Made by a program: the position numbers and the translations under genes
In this document: in pieces, positions 1-11,564 of the stretch
How positions within the stretch are numbered: the first letter of the stretch is position 1
Layout: every line of letters starts with the position of its first letter
Notes under the pieces: model-generated
The model's database searches: none
Told to the model about the DNA's origin: nothing
Seen by the model: the letters and a program-made list of their open reading frames with translations, nothing else
Source of the DNA: Alentia gelatinosa
Lineage: Eukaryota > Annelida > Polychaeta > Phyllodocida > Polynoidae
Assembly (NCBI GenBank): GCA_950022655.1
Contig: OX465580.1
Span: 123,425,016 to 123,489,015 of the forward strand
Direction of reading: 5' to 3'
DNA length: 64,000 nt

Positions 1-74
1 TTAAGGCATTCTCGCCGTTAAGAGACATACTGCCTTGGAGTATCCTTGCCTGTATAGCTACTGCTACCAAGTAA

Positions 75-116
75 TTGGGGCAGGAGAGGTCCTGGGTTCC
101 AATGCTGGACAAGCCC
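75..116 (+). pseudogene. Half tRNA-Pro relic
   Basis: Aligns over 42 bases with the 3' half of the tRNA-Pro genes, from the anticodon region (TTGGGG) to the acceptor 3' strand ACAAGCCC. The 5' half and the A box are gone and the B box is damaged (GGTTCCAATGC). A T4 run still follows. Not expected to be a working tRNA. Confidence 0.85.
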
Positions 117-205
117 AGTTAGTTTTATACTTCAGTATATCCAATCGAAGATCATGATGGTCACAACCAAAATTTCGCTGGTGTCTCTATCACCAACTGA
201 CATAT

Positions 206-277
206 GGCTTGTTGGTCTAGGGGTATGATTCTCGCTTTGGGTGCGAGAGGTCCCGGGTTCAAATCCCGGACAAGCCC
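206..277 (+). tRNA. tRNA-Pro-TGG: tRNA-Pro (TGG), unit 1 slot A
   Basis: 72-base, intron-less proline tRNA gene. It has a 7-bp acceptor stem (GGCTTGT with ACAAGCC, discriminator C), a D arm holding the Pol III A box, anticodon stem CTCGC/GCGAG, anticodon TGG followed by G37, and a T arm with a canonical B box (GGTTCAAATCC). CCA is not encoded, as usual in eukaryotes. A T5 run just downstream is the Pol III terminator. It delivers proline to CCA and, by wobble, other CCN codons. Confidence 0.98.
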
Positions 278-985
278 ATTAGCTTTTTACTTGTCCATAT
301 CCAGCTAGCTACTTAATCCATACATGGCCAAAAGGCCTGCAGGCATTATATACCTGGGGGAGGGGAATGCTTACAGGCATTCACAATGAATTCAAGCGTT
401 TCTCAATATACACAGGAAGATTCAAAGTCTTTATATAATCTATGAAAAATTATGTGTGAAAATCAATGTGGTACATTTGAAGAAATCACTTACGGCAATG
501 AATAGACTCTTTAGGTCATGTGAAAAGTATAACCTTTCTTGAATGTCTTAAGGCATTATCGCAATCCAGAGAGATACTGCTCTGAGGAATCCTGCCCCTG
601 TAGCTACTCACACCAGCAATTTGCTCGCCTAGAAAGGATGAATGTCCTCATCCTGATCATGTGCTGAAATTCTCAGCGGTGATTGAGTTGTGATGTAATA
701 TTCATGACTCTTCAACTAGTGGAAATAAGTTTGATACTGGGACTTATGGCAACCATATAGTAAACTAGACTCTGTATGTTCAAGCAAAGAAAGATTTACT
801 TCAGAAGAAACTTGAAAAATGCTATGTCTTGATATGAATGCCTTCGTGCAGACTGCAGTTTTATATGATTGCTCAACAAAAACAGGGTTCTAAAGCTGTC
901 AAATATGTTGGCTTGCAAAATAACACCATATCTCAAGAAAACTAGAAGCAGGCGATAGAGTTTCAAGGGGAGCTGTTCTTTGTGA
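278..985. other. Array spacer between slots A and B
   Basis: No open frame or RNA gene recognised. The first ~340 bases are paralogous to the spacer after slot D: both share blocks around 'cttgtccatatcc', 'gtgtgaaaatcaat' and 'gtcttaaggcatt'. The rest (about 640-985) is unique within the unit. The spacer recurs, nearly unchanged, in every full unit and is absent from the 640-base unit. Confidence 0.8.
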
Positions 986-1057
986 GGCTTGTTGGTCTAG
1001 GGGTATGATTCTCGCTTCGGGTGCGAGAGGTCCCGGGTTCAATTCCCGGACAAGCCC
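986..1057 (+). tRNA. tRNA-Pro-CGG: tRNA-Pro (CGG), unit 1 slot B
   Basis: Same body as slot A except for anticodon CGG and T-loop TTCAATT instead of TTCAAAT. All stems are paired and a T4 terminator follows. This is the only slot carrying CGG. Confidence 0.98.
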
Positions 1058-1666
1058 AGTATTTTATCCCATACAGACTAGCCATGAAACTCAGAATCTT
1101 CTCAGGATACATTTCAACTGAAAACCTATTTCAATATTCTCTGCAATATATATGCTGAGCTCATATATGCCTGTTTTGCATTGGAATCCATCGTTCTAGA
1201 AGAGCTGCAAATATCACAGCTCACACTTTCTAATATGAGAGAAGATCTGTAGATGTATATAGCTCGATAGCAGCAACTACATATTGTCCAATACTCTATT
1301 GTTTTGTCTCACAGTGTAAGAGGAAAGCATATCATGGAAGGAGGTAAAGGTGATAGAAAGTTATTTCCTGTGATATCATGATGGAGTGCTTTAGTGTTGC
1401 ATCAGATGATAGTCAAATCTCTAATTAATATGTCAAACTTCCCGAGATGATATACAAACCAATCTGCTGAATTCAGATAACCGAGGCAATATGTTCTTCC
1501 ATGTCTCTATTTTCCACAAATGGGTACATTTGATTCTCTATGCTTCATGTCCTATATCAGAGAAATATCTACATACATACATACACCCAGTCTGTATTCT
1601 TGATACCATAATTGCAGTCATAGCAATATTTGGTGAAATTTCTTAGCCATCGCAGTAGCCAGCACA
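1058..1666. other. Array spacer between slots B and C
   Basis: AT-rich, with no gene seen. It contains a short CATA microsatellite near 1570 whose copy number varies between units: 8 bases longer in unit 4, 4 bases longer in unit 5. The spacer is absent from the 640-base unit. Confidence 0.8.
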
Positions 1667-1738
1667 GGCTTGTTGGTCTAGGGGTATGATTCTCGCTTAG
1701 GGTGCGAGAGGTCCCGGGTTCAAATCCCGGACAAGCCC
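1667..1738 (+). tRNA. tRNA-Pro-AGG: tRNA-Pro (AGG), unit 1 slot C
   Basis: Anticodon AGG (A34 normally edited to inosine in eukaryotes). All stems paired, canonical A and B boxes, T4 terminator. This slot is unchanged in all 13 full units that have it. Confidence 0.98.
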
Positions 1739-1826
1739 AGTTAGTTTTATGCTCATGTTTATGGAATGGAAAGTATTGACGGCCACAACCAATATTTACT
1801 GGTCCCTCTAACACCAGCTGACATAT

Positions 1827-1898
1827 GGCTTGTTGGTCTAGGGGTATGATTCTCGCTTTGGGTGCGAGAGGTCCCGGGTTCAAATCCCGGACAAGCCC
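1827..1898 (+). tRNA. tRNA-Pro-TGG: tRNA-Pro (TGG), unit 1 slot D
   Basis: Identical in sequence to the unit 1 slot A gene; lies 88 bases after slot C. T5 terminator. Confidence 0.98.
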
Positions 1899-2306
1899 AT
1901 TAGCTTTTTACTTGTCCATATCCTGCTCACTACTTGATTAACAAGTGTAAGAGAAAAGCATAATATACAGGGGAATCCAAAGCGTTTGTTAAACTCTGAA
2001 AAAAGTGTGTGAAAATCAATAAAGCCTATTTGAAGAAGAATCGGTTATGGCAATAAAGAGGTTCTTCAGGTCATGTGACAAGTGAAACTTTCCTGAATGT
2101 CTTAAGGCATTCTCGCCGTTAAGAGACATACTGCCTTGGAGTATCCTTGCCTGTATAGCTACTGCTACCAAGTAATTGGGGCAGGAGAGGTCCTGGGTTC
2201 CAATGCTGGACAAGCCCAGTTAGTTTTATACTTCAGTATATCCAATCGAAGATCATGATGGTCACAACCAAAATTTCGCTGGTGTCTCTATCACCAACTG
2301 ACATAT
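1899..2306. other. Array spacer from slot D to next slot A
   Basis: Contains the half-tRNA relic at 2176-2217. The parts on either side are diverged paralogues of the slot A downstream spacer and of the slot C to D spacer. No protein gene seen. Confidence 0.8.
2176..2217 (+). pseudogene. Half tRNA-Pro relic
   Basis: Same 3' half-gene as at 75-116, between units 1 and 2. Confidence 0.85.
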
Positions 2307-2378
2307 GGCTTGTTGGTCTAGGGGTATGATTCTCGCTTTGGGTGCGAGAGGTCCCGGGTTCAAATCCCGGACAAGCCC
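2307..2378 (+). tRNA. tRNA-Pro-TGG: tRNA-Pro (TGG), unit 2 slot A
   Basis: Intact cloverleaf, T5 terminator. Confidence 0.98.
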
Positions 2379-3086
2379 ATTAGCTTTTTACTTGTCCATA
2401 TCCAGCTAGCTACTTAATCCATACATGGCCAAAAGGCCTGCAGGCATTATATACCTGGGGGAGGGGAATGCTTACAGGCATTCACAATGAATTCAAGCGT
2501 TTCTCAATATACACAGGAAGATTCAAAGTCTTTATATAATCTATGAAAAATTATGTGTGAAAATCAATGTGGTACATTTGAAGAAATCACTTACGGCAAT
2601 GAATAGACTCTTTAGGTCATGTGAAAAGTATAACCTTTCTTGAATGTCTTAAGGCATTATCGCAATCCAGAGAGATACTGCTCTGAGGAATCCTGCCCCT
2701 GTAGCTACTCACACCAGCAATTTGCTCGCCTAGAAAGGATGAATGTCCTCATCCTGATCATGTGCTGAAATTCTCAGCGGTGATTGAGTTGTGATGTAAT
2801 ATTCATGACTCTTCAACTAGTGGAAATAAGTTTGATACTGGGACTTATGGCAACCATATAGTAAACTAGACTCTGTATGTTCAAGCAAAGAAAGATTTAC
2901 TTCAGAAGAAACTTGAAAAATGCTATGTCTTGATATGAATGCCTTCGTGCAGACTGCAGTTTTATATGATTGCTCAACAAAAACAGGGTTCTAAAGCTGT
3001 CAAATATGTTGGCTTGCAAAATAACACCATATCTCAAGAAAACTAGAAGCAGGCGATAGAGTTTCAAGGGGAGCTGTTCTTTGTGA

Positions 3087-3158
3087 GGCTTGTTGGTCTA
3101 GGGGTATGATTCTCGCTTCGGGTGCGAGAGGTCCCGGGTTCAATTCCCGGACAAGCCC
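3087..3158 (+). tRNA. tRNA-Pro-CGG: tRNA-Pro (CGG), unit 2 slot B
   Basis: Intact cloverleaf, T4 terminator. Confidence 0.98.
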
Positions 3159-3767
3159 AGTATTTTATCCCATACAGACTAGCCATGAAACTCAGAATCT
3201 TCTCAGGATACATTTCAACTGAAAACCTATTTCAATATTCTCTGCAATATATATGCTGAGCTCATATATGCCTGTTTTGCATTGGAATCCATCGTTCTAG
3301 AAGAGCTGCAAATATCACAGCTCACACTTTCTAATATGAGAGAAGATCTGTAGATGTATATAGCTCGATAGCAGCAACTACATATTGTCCAATACTCTAT
3401 TGTTTTGTCTCACAGTGTAAGAGGAAAGCATATCATGGATGGAGGTAAAGGTGATAGAAAGTTATTTCCTGTGATATCATGATGGAGTGCTTTAGTGTTG
3501 CATCAGATGATAGTCAAATCTCTAATTAATATGTCAAACTTCCCGAGATGATATACAAACCAATCTGCTGAATTCAGATAACCGAGGCAATATGTTCTTC
3601 CATGTCTCTATTTTCCACAAATGGGTACATTTGATTCTCTATGCTTCATGTCCTATATCAGAGAAATATCTACATACATACATACACCCAGTCTGTATTC
3701 TTGATACCATAATTGCAGTCATAGCAATATTTGGTGAAATTTCTTAGCCATCGCAGTAGCCAGCACA

Positions 3768-3839
3768 GGCTTGTTGGTCTAGGGGTATGATTCTCGCTTA
3801 GGGTGCGAGAGGTCCCGGGTTCAAATCCCGGACAAGCCC
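3768..3839 (+). tRNA. tRNA-Pro-AGG: tRNA-Pro (AGG), unit 2 slot C
   Basis: Intact cloverleaf, T4 terminator. Confidence 0.98.
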
Positions 3840-3927
3840 AGTTAGTTTTATGCTCATGTTTATGGAATGGAAAGTATTGACGGCCACAACCAATATTTAC
3901 TGGTCCCTCTAACACCAGCTGACATAT

Positions 3928-3999
3928 GGCTTGTTGGTCTAGGGGTATGATTCTCGCTTTGGGTGCGAGAGGTCCCGGGTTCAAATCCCGGACAAGCCC
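3928..3999 (+). tRNA. tRNA-Pro-TGG: tRNA-Pro (TGG), unit 2 slot D
   Basis: Intact cloverleaf, T5 terminator. Confidence 0.98.
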
Positions 4000-4276
4000 A
4001 TTAGCTTTTTACTTGTCCATATCCTGCTCACTACTTGATTAACAAGTGTAAGAGAAAAGCATAATATACAGGGGAATCCAAAGCGTTTGTTAAACTCTGA
4101 AAAAAGTGTGTGAAAATCAATAAAGCCTATTTGAAGAAGAATCGGTTATGGCAATAAAGAGGTTCTTCAGGTCATGTGACAAGTGAAACTTTCCTGAATG
4201 TCTTAAGGCATTCTCGCCGTTAAGAGACATACTGCCTTGGAGTATCCTTGCCTGTATAGCTACTGCTACCAAGTAA

Positions 4277-4318
4277 TTGGGGCAGGAGAGGTCCTGGGTT
4301 CCAATGCTGGACAAGCCC
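4277..4318 (+). pseudogene. Half tRNA-Pro relic
   Basis: 3' half-gene between units 2 and 3. Confidence 0.85.
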
Positions 4319-4407
4319 AGTTAGTTTTATACTTCAGTATATCCAATCGAAGATCATGATGGTCACAACCAAAATTTCGCTGGTGTCTCTATCACCAACT
4401 GACATAT

Positions 4408-4479
4408 GGCTTGTTGGTCTAGGGGTATGATTCTCGCTTTGGGTGCGAGAGGTCCCGGGTTCAAATCCCGGACAAGCCC
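4408..4479 (+). tRNA. tRNA-Pro-TGG: tRNA-Pro (TGG), unit 3 slot A
   Basis: Intact. It is the last slot A gene with TGG; from unit 4 on slot A reads AGG. Confidence 0.98.
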
Positions 4480-5187
4480 ATTAGCTTTTTACTTGTCCAT
4501 ATCCAGCTAGCTACTTAATCCATACATGGCCAAAAGGCCTGCAGGCATTATATACCTGGGGGAGGGGAATGCTTACAGGCATTCACAATGAATTCAAGCG
4601 TTTCTCAATATACACAGGAAGATTCAAAGTCTTTATATAATCTATGAAAAATTATGTGTGAAAATCAATGTGGTACATTTGAAGAAATCACTTACGGCAA
4701 TGAATAGACTCTTTAGGTCATGTGAAAAGTATAACCTTTCTTGAATGTCTTAAGGCATTATCGCAATCCAGAGAGATACTGCTCTGAGGAATCCTGCCCC
4801 TGTAGCTACTCACACCAGCAATTTGCTCGCCTAGAAAGGATGAATGTCCTCATCCTGATCATGTGCTGAAATTCTCAGCGGTGATTGAGTTGTGATGTAA
4901 TATTCATGACTCTTCAACTAGTGGAAATAAGTTTGATACTGGGACTTATGGCAACCATATAGTAAACTAGACTCTGTATGTTCAAGCAAAGAAAGATTTA
5001 CTTCAGAAGAAACTTGAAAAATGCTATGTCTTGATATGAATGCCTTCGTGCAGACTGCAGTTTTATATGATTGCTCAACAAAAACAGGGTTCTAAAGCTG
5101 TCAAATATGTTGGCTTGCAAAATAACACCATATCTCAAGAAAACTAGAAGCAGGCGATAGAGTTTCAAGGGGAGCTGTTCTTTGTGA

Positions 5188-5259
5188 GGCTTGTTGGTCT
5201 AGGGGTATGATTCTCGCTTCGGGTGCGAGAGGTCCCGGGTTCAATTCCCGGACAAGCCC
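5188..5259 (+). tRNA. tRNA-Pro-CGG: tRNA-Pro (CGG), unit 3 slot B
   Basis: Intact cloverleaf, T4 terminator. Confidence 0.98.
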
Positions 5260-5868
5260 AGTATTTTATCCCATACAGACTAGCCATGAAACTCAGAATC
5301 TTCTCAGGATACATTTCAACTGAAAACCTATTTCAATATTCTCTGCAATATATATGCTGAGCTCATATATGCCTGTTTTGCATTGGAATCCATCGTTCTA
5401 GAAGAGCTGCAAATATCACAGCTCACACTTTCTAATATGAGAGAAGATCTGTAGATGTATATAGCTCGATAGCAGCAACTACATATTGTCCAATACTCTA
5501 TTGTTTTGTCTCACAGTGTAAGAGGAAAGCATATCATGGATGGAGGTAAAGGTGATAGAAAGTTATTTCCTGTGATATCATGATGGAGTGCTTTAGTGTT
5601 GCATCAGATGATAGTCAAATCTCTAATTAATATGTCAAACTTCCCGAGATGATATACAAACCAATCTGCTGAATTCAGATAACCGAGGCAATATGTTCTT
5701 CCATGTCTCTATTTTCCACAAATGGGTACATTTGATTCTCTATGCTTCATGTCCTATATCAGAGAAATATCTACATACATACATACACCCAGTCTGTATT
5801 CTTGATACCATAATTGCAGTCATAGCAATATTTGGTGAAATTTCTTAGCCATCGCAGTAGCCAGCACA

Positions 5869-5940
5869 GGCTTGTTGGTCTAGGGGTATGATTCTCGCTT
5901 AGGGTGCGAGAGGTCCCGGGTTCAAATCCCGGACAAGCCC
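5869..5940 (+). tRNA. tRNA-Pro-AGG: tRNA-Pro (AGG), unit 3 slot C
   Basis: Intact cloverleaf, T4 terminator. Confidence 0.98.
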
Positions 5941-6028
5941 AGTTAGTTTTATGCTCATGTTTATGGAATGGAAAGTATTGACGGCCACAACCAATATTTA
6001 CTGGTCCCTCTAACACCAGCTGCCATAT

Positions 6029-6100
6029 GGCTTGTTGGTCTAGGGGTATGATTCTCGCTTTGGGTGCGAGAGGTCCCGGGTTCAAATCCCGGACAAGCCC
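6029..6100 (+). tRNA. tRNA-Pro-TGG: tRNA-Pro (TGG), unit 3 slot D
   Basis: Intact. The downstream flank changes to 'attgccttttgac' (T4), a variant kept in most later units. Confidence 0.98.
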
Positions 6101-6372
6101 ATTGCCTTTTGACTTATCCATATCCTGCTCACTACTTGATTAACAAGTGTAAGAGAAAAGCATAATATACAGGAGAATCCAAAGCGTTTCTTAAACTCTG
6201 AAAAAAGTGTGTGAAAATCAATAAAGCCTATTTGAAGAAGGATATGGCAATAAAGAGGTTCTTCAGGTCATGTGACAAGTGAAACTTTCCTGAATGTCTT
6301 AAGGCATTCTCGCCTTTAAGAGACATACTGCCTTGGAGTATCCTTGCCTGTATAGCTACTGCTACCAAGTAA

Positions 6373-6414
6373 TTGGGGCAGGAGAGGTCCTGGGTTCCAA
6401 TGCTGGACAAGCCC
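6373..6414 (+). pseudogene. Half tRNA-Pro relic
   Basis: 3' half-gene. The flank before it has lost 5 bases (near 6240), a deletion shared only with the next unit. Confidence 0.85.
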
Positions 6415-6503
6415 AGTTAGTTTTATACTTCAGTATATCCAATCGAAGATCATGATGGTCTCAACCAAAATTTTACTGGTGTCTCTATCACCAACTGACA
6501 TAT

Positions 6504-6575
6504 GGCTTGTTGGTCTAGGGGTATGATTCTCGCTTAGGGTGCGATGGGTCCCGGGTTCAAATCCCGGACAAGCCC
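6504..6575 (+). tRNA. tRNA-Pro-AGG: tRNA-Pro (AGG), unit 4 slot A, altered
   Basis: Anticodon AGG instead of TGG. The sequence after the loop reads GCGATGG instead of GCGAGAG, so base pair 27-43 becomes a C:U mismatch and base 44 changes. Terminator T4 (cattttac). May be weakened, but the A and B boxes are intact. Confidence 0.93.
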
Positions 6576-7283
6576 ATTAGCATTTTACTTGTCCATATCC
6601 AGCTAGCTACTTAATCCATACATGGCCAAAAGGCCTGCAGGCATTATATACCTGGGGGAGGGGAATGCTTACAGGCATTCACAATGAATTCAAGCGTTTC
6701 TCAATATACACCGGAAGATTCAAAGTCTTTATATAATCTATGAAAAATTATGAGTGAAAATCAATGTAGTACATTTGAAGAAATCACTTACGGCAATGAA
6801 TAGACTCTTTAGGTCATGTGAAAAGTATAACCTTTCTTGAATGTCTTAAGGCATTATCGCAATTCAGAGAGATACTGCTCTGAGGAATCCTGCCCCTGTA
6901 GCTACTCACACCAGCAATTTGCTCGCCTAGAAAGGATGAATGTCCTCATCCTGATCATGTGCTGAAATTCTCAGCGGTGATTGAGTTGTGATGTAATATT
7001 CATGACTCTTCAACTAGTGGAAATAAGTTTGATACTGGGACTTATGGCAACCATATGGTAAACTAGACTCTGTATGTTCAAGCAAAGAAAGATTTACTTC
7101 AGAAGAAACTTGAAAAATGCTATGTCTTGATATGAATGCCTTCGTGCAGACTGCAGTTTTATATGATTGCTCAACAAATACAGGGTTCTAAAGCTGTCAA
7201 ATATGTTGGCTTTCAAAATAACACCATATCTCAAGAAAACTAGAAGCAGGCGAAAGAGTTTCAAGGGGAGCTGTTCTTTGTGA

Positions 7284-7355
7284 GGCTTGTTGGTCTAGGG
7301 GTATGATTCTCGCTTCGGGTGCGAGAGGTCCCGGGCTCAATTCCCGGACAAGCCC
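7284..7355 (+). tRNA. tRNA-Pro-CGG: tRNA-Pro (CGG), unit 4 slot B, altered
   Basis: T54 is changed to C (GGGCTCAATTCC). This hits a near-universal T-loop base and the Pol III B box, so transcription or folding may be impaired. Confidence 0.92.
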
Positions 7356-7972
7356 AGTATTTTATCCCATACAGACTAGCCATGAAACTCAGAATCTTCT
7401 CAGGATACATTTCAACTGAAAACCTATTTCAATATTCTCTGCAATATATATGCTGAGCTCATATATGCCTGTTTTGCATTGGAATCCATCGTTCTAGAAG
7501 AGCTGCAAATATCACAGCTCACACTATCTAATATGAGAGAAGATCTGTAGATGTATATAGCTCGATAGCAGCAACTACATATTGTCCAATACTCTATTGT
7601 TTTGTCTCACAGTGTAAGAGGAAAGCATATCATGGATGGAGGTAAAGGTGATACAAAGTTATTTCCTGTGATATCATGATGGAGTGCTTTAGTGTTGCAT
7701 CAGATGATAGTCAAATCTCTAATTAATATGTCAAACTTCCCGAGATGATATACAAACCAATCTGCTGAATTCAGATAACCAAGGCAATATGTTCTTCCAT
7801 GTCTCTATTTTCCACAAATGGGTACATTTGATTCTCTATGCTTCATGTCCTATATCAGAGAAATATCTACATACATACATACATACATACACCCAGTCTG
7901 TATTCTTGATACCATAATTGCAGTCATAGCAATATTTGGTGAAATTTCTTAGCCATCGCAGTAGCCAGCACA

Positions 7973-8044
7973 GGCTTGTTGGTCTAGGGGTATGATTCTC
8001 GCTTAGGGTGCGAGAGGTCCCGGGTTCAAATCCCGGACAAGCCC
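7973..8044 (+). tRNA. tRNA-Pro-AGG: tRNA-Pro (AGG), unit 4 slot C
   Basis: Intact cloverleaf, T4 terminator. Confidence 0.98.
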
Positions 8045-8132
8045 AGTTAGTTTTATGCTCATGTTTATGGAATGGAAAGTATTGACGGCCACAACCAATA
8101 TTTACTGGTCCCTCTAACACCAGCTGACATAT

Positions 8133-8204
8133 GGCTTGTTGGTCTAGGGGTATGATTCTCGCTTTGGGTGCGAGAGGTCCCGGGTTCAAATCCCGGACAA
8201 GCCC
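8133..8204 (+). tRNA. tRNA-Pro-TGG: tRNA-Pro (TGG), unit 4 slot D
   Basis: Intact cloverleaf, T4 terminator. Confidence 0.98.
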
Positions 8205-8476
8205 ATTGCCTTTTGACTTATCCATATCCTGCTCACTACTTGATTAACAAGTGTAAGAGAAAAGCATAATATACAGGAGAACCCAAAGCGTTTGTTAAAC
8301 TCTGAAAAAAGTGTGTGAAAATCAATAAAGCCTATTTGAAGAAGGATATGGCAATAAAGAGGTTCTTCAGGTCATGTGACAAGTGAAACTTTCCTGAATG
8401 TCTTAAGGCATTCTCGCCTTTAAGAGACATACTGCCTTGGAGTATCCTTGCCTGTATAGCTACTGCTACCAAGTAA

Positions 8477-8518
8477 TTGGGGCAGGAGAGGTCCTGGGTT
8501 CCAATGCTGGACAAGCCC
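8477..8518 (+). pseudogene. Half tRNA-Pro relic
   Basis: 3' half-gene; shares the upstream 5-base deletion with the relic at 6373. Confidence 0.85.
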
Positions 8519-8607
8519 AGTTAGTTTTATACTTCAGTATATCCAATCGAAGATCATGATGGTCTCAACCAAAATTTTACTGGTGTCTCTATCACCAACT
8601 GACATAT

Positions 8608-8679
8608 GGCTTGTTGGTCTAGGGGTATGATTCTCGCTTAGGGTGCGATGGGTCCCGGGTTCAAATCCCGGACAAGCCC
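8608..8679 (+). tRNA. tRNA-Pro-AGG: tRNA-Pro (AGG), unit 5 slot A, altered
   Basis: Same GCGATGG variant (27-43 mismatch) as unit 4. Confidence 0.93.
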
Positions 8680-9387
8680 ATTAGCATTTTACTTGTCCAT
8701 ATCCAGCTAGCTACTTAATCCATACATGGCCAAAAGGCCTGCAGGCATTATATACCTGGGGGAGGGGAATGCTTACAGGCATTCACAATGAATTCAAGCG
8801 TTTCTCAATATACACCGGAAGATTCAAAGTCTTTATATAATCTATGAAAAATTATGAGTGAAAATCAATGTAGTACATTTGAAGAAATCACTTACGGCAA
8901 TGAATAGACTCTTTAGGTCATGTGAAAAGTATAACCTTTCTTGAATGTCTTAAGGCATTATCGCAATTCAGAGAGATACTGCTCTGAGGAATCCTGCCCC
9001 TGTAGCTACTCACACCAGCAATTTGCTCGCCTAGAAAGGATGAATGTCCTCATCCTGATCATGTGCTGAAATTCTCAGCGGTGATTGAGTTGTGATGTAA
9101 TATTCATGACTCTTCAACTAGTGGAAATAAGTTTGATACTGGGACTTATGGCAACCATATGGTAAACTAGACTCTGTATGTTCAAGCAAAGAAAGATTTA
9201 CTTCAGAAGAAACTTGAAAAATGCTATGTCTTGATATGAATGCCTTCGTGCAGACTGCAGTTTTATATGATTGCTCAACAAATACAGGGTTCTAAAGCTG
9301 TCAAATATGTTGGCTTTCAAAATAACACCATATCTCAAGAAAACTAGAAGCAGGCGAAAGAGTTTCAAGGGGAGCTGTTCTTTGTGA

Positions 9388-9459
9388 GGCTTGTTGGTCT
9401 AGGGGTATGATTCTCGCTTCGGGTGCGAGAGGTCCCGGGCTCAATTCCCGGACAAGCCC
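9388..9459 (+). tRNA. tRNA-Pro-CGG: tRNA-Pro (CGG), unit 5 slot B, altered
   Basis: Same T54C change as unit 4; units 4 and 5 look like a recent duplicate pair. Confidence 0.92.
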
Positions 9460-10072
9460 AGTATTTTATCCCATACAGACTAGCCATGAAACTCAGAATC
9501 TTCTCAGGATACATTTCAACTGAAAACCTATTTCAATATTCTCTGCAATATATATGCTGAGCTCATATATGCCTGTTTTGCATTGGAATCCATCGTTCTA
9601 GAAGAGCTGCAAATATCACAGCTCACACTATCTAATATGAGAGAAGATCTGTAGATGTATATAGCTCGATAGCAGCAACTACATATTGTCCAATACTCTA
9701 TTGTTTTGTCTCACAGTGTAAGAGGAAAGCATATCATGGATGGAGGTAAAGGTGATACAAAGTTATTTCCTGTGATATCATGATGGAGTGCTTTAGTGTT
9801 GCATCAGATGATAGTCAAATCTCTAATTAATATGTCAAACTTCCCGAGATGATATACAAACCAATCTGCTGAATTCAGATAACCAAGGCAATATGTTCTT
9901 CCATGTCTCTATTTTCCACAAATGGGTACATTTGATTCTCTATGCTTCATGTCCTATATCAGAGAAATATCTACATACATACATACATACACCCAGTCTG
10001 TATTCTTGATACCATAATTGCAGTCATAGCAATATTTGGTGAAATTTCTTAGCCATCGCAGTAGCCAGCACA

Positions 10073-10144
10073 GGCTTGTTGGTCTAGGGGTATGATTCTC
10101 GCTTAGGGTGCGAGAGGTCCCGGGTTCAAATCCCGGACAAGCCC
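10073..10144 (+). tRNA. tRNA-Pro-AGG: tRNA-Pro (AGG), unit 5 slot C
   Basis: Intact cloverleaf, T4 terminator. Confidence 0.98.
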
Positions 10145-10232
10145 AGTTAGTTTTATGCTCATGTTTATGGAATGGAAAGTATTGACGGCCACAACCAATA
10201 TTTACTGGTCCCTCTAACACCAGCTGCCATAT

Positions 10233-10304
10233 GGCTTGTTGGTCTAGGGGTATGATTCTCGCTTTGGGTGCGAGAGGTCCCGGGTTCAAATCCCGGACAA
10301 GCCC
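10233..10304 (+). tRNA. tRNA-Pro-TGG: tRNA-Pro (TGG), unit 5 slot D
   Basis: Intact cloverleaf, T4 terminator. Confidence 0.98.
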
Positions 10305-10581
10305 ATTGCCTTTTGACTTATCCATATCCTGCTCACTACTTGATTAACAAGTGTAAGAGAAAAGCATGATATACAGGAGAATCCAAAGCGTTTGTTAAAT
10401 TCTGAAAAAAGTGTGTGAAAATCAATAAAGCCTATTTGAAGAAGGATCAGTTATGGCAATAAAGAGGTTCTTCAGGTCATATGACAAGTGAAACTTTCCT
10501 GAATGTCTTAAGGCATTCTCGCCTTTAAGAGACATACTGCCTTGGAGTATCCTTGCCTGTATAGCTACTGCTACCAAGTAA

Positions 10582-10623
10582 TTGGGGCAGGAGAGGTCCT
10601 GGGTTCCAATGCTGGACAAGCCC
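10582..10623 (+). pseudogene. Half tRNA-Pro relic
   Basis: 3' half-gene between units 5 and 6. Confidence 0.85.
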
Positions 10624-10712
10624 AGTTAGTTTTATACTTCAGTATATCCAATCGAAGATCATGATGGTCTCAACCAAAATTTTACTGGTGTCTCTATCAC
10701 CAACTGACATAT

Positions 10713-10784
10713 GGCTTGTTGGTCTAGGGGTATGATTCTCGCTTAGGGTGCGATGGGTCCCGGGTTCAAATCCCGGACAAGCCC
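10713..10784 (+). tRNA. tRNA-Pro-AGG: tRNA-Pro (AGG), unit 6 slot A, altered
   Basis: GCGATGG variant (27-43 mismatch). Confidence 0.93.
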
Positions 10785-11492
10785 ATTAGCATTTTACTTG
10801 TCCATATCCAGCTAGCTACTTAATCCATACATGGCCAAAAGGCCTGCAGGCATTATATACCTGGGGGAGGGGAATGCTTACAGGCATTCACAATGAATTC
10901 AAGCGTTTCTCAATATACACCGGAAGATTCAAAGTCTTTATATAATCTATGAAAAATTATGAGTGAAAATCAATGTAGTACATTTGAAGAAATCACTTAC
11001 GGCAATGAATAGACTCTTTAGGTCATGTGAAAAGTATAACCTTTCTTGAATGTCTTAAGGCATTATCGCAATTCAGAGAGATACTGCTCTGAGGAATCCT
11101 GCCCCTGTAGCTACTCACACCAGCAATTTGCTCGCCTAGAAAGGATGAATGTCCTCATCCTGATCATGTGCTGAAATTCTCAGCGGTGATTGAGTTGTGA
11201 TGTAATATTCATGACTCTTCAACTAGTGGAAATAAGTTTGATACTGGGACTTATGGCAACCATATAGTAAACTTGACTCTGTATGTTCAAGCAAAGAAAG
11301 ATTTACTTCAGAAGAAACTTGAAAAATGCTATTTCTTGATATGAATGCCTTCGTGCAGACTGCAGTTTTATATGATTGCTCAACAAAAACAGGGTTCTAA
11401 AGCTGTCAAATATGTTGGCTTTCAAAATAACACCATATCTCAAGAAAACTAGAAGCAGGCGATAGAGTTTCAAGGGGAGCTGTTCTTTGTGA

Positions 11493-11564
11493 GGCTTGTT
11501 GGTCTAGGGGTATGATTCTCGCTTCGGGTGCGAGAGGTCCCGGGTTCAATTCCCGGACAAGCCC
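11493..11564 (+). tRNA. tRNA-Pro-CGG: tRNA-Pro (CGG), unit 6 slot B
   Basis: Intact; T54 present, unlike units 4 and 5. Confidence 0.98.

Larger units (their letters stand above)
1667..2720 (+). repeat. Old internal duplication inside the unit
   Basis: Two diverged cassettes lie in tandem. Cassette 1 is slot C tRNA, 88 bases, slot D tRNA, ~277-base flank. Cassette 2 is half-tRNA relic, 89 bases, slot A tRNA, ~340-base flank. The inter-tRNA segments align (shared 'cagttagttttat', 'caacca', 'acaccagctg' or 'tcaccaactg', 'catatgg'). The downstream flanks also align, apart from a ~60-base extra block around 2440-2500. This makes the relic the decayed counterpart of slot C, and slot A the sister of slot D. 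The same layout recurs in every full unit. Confidence 0.85.
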
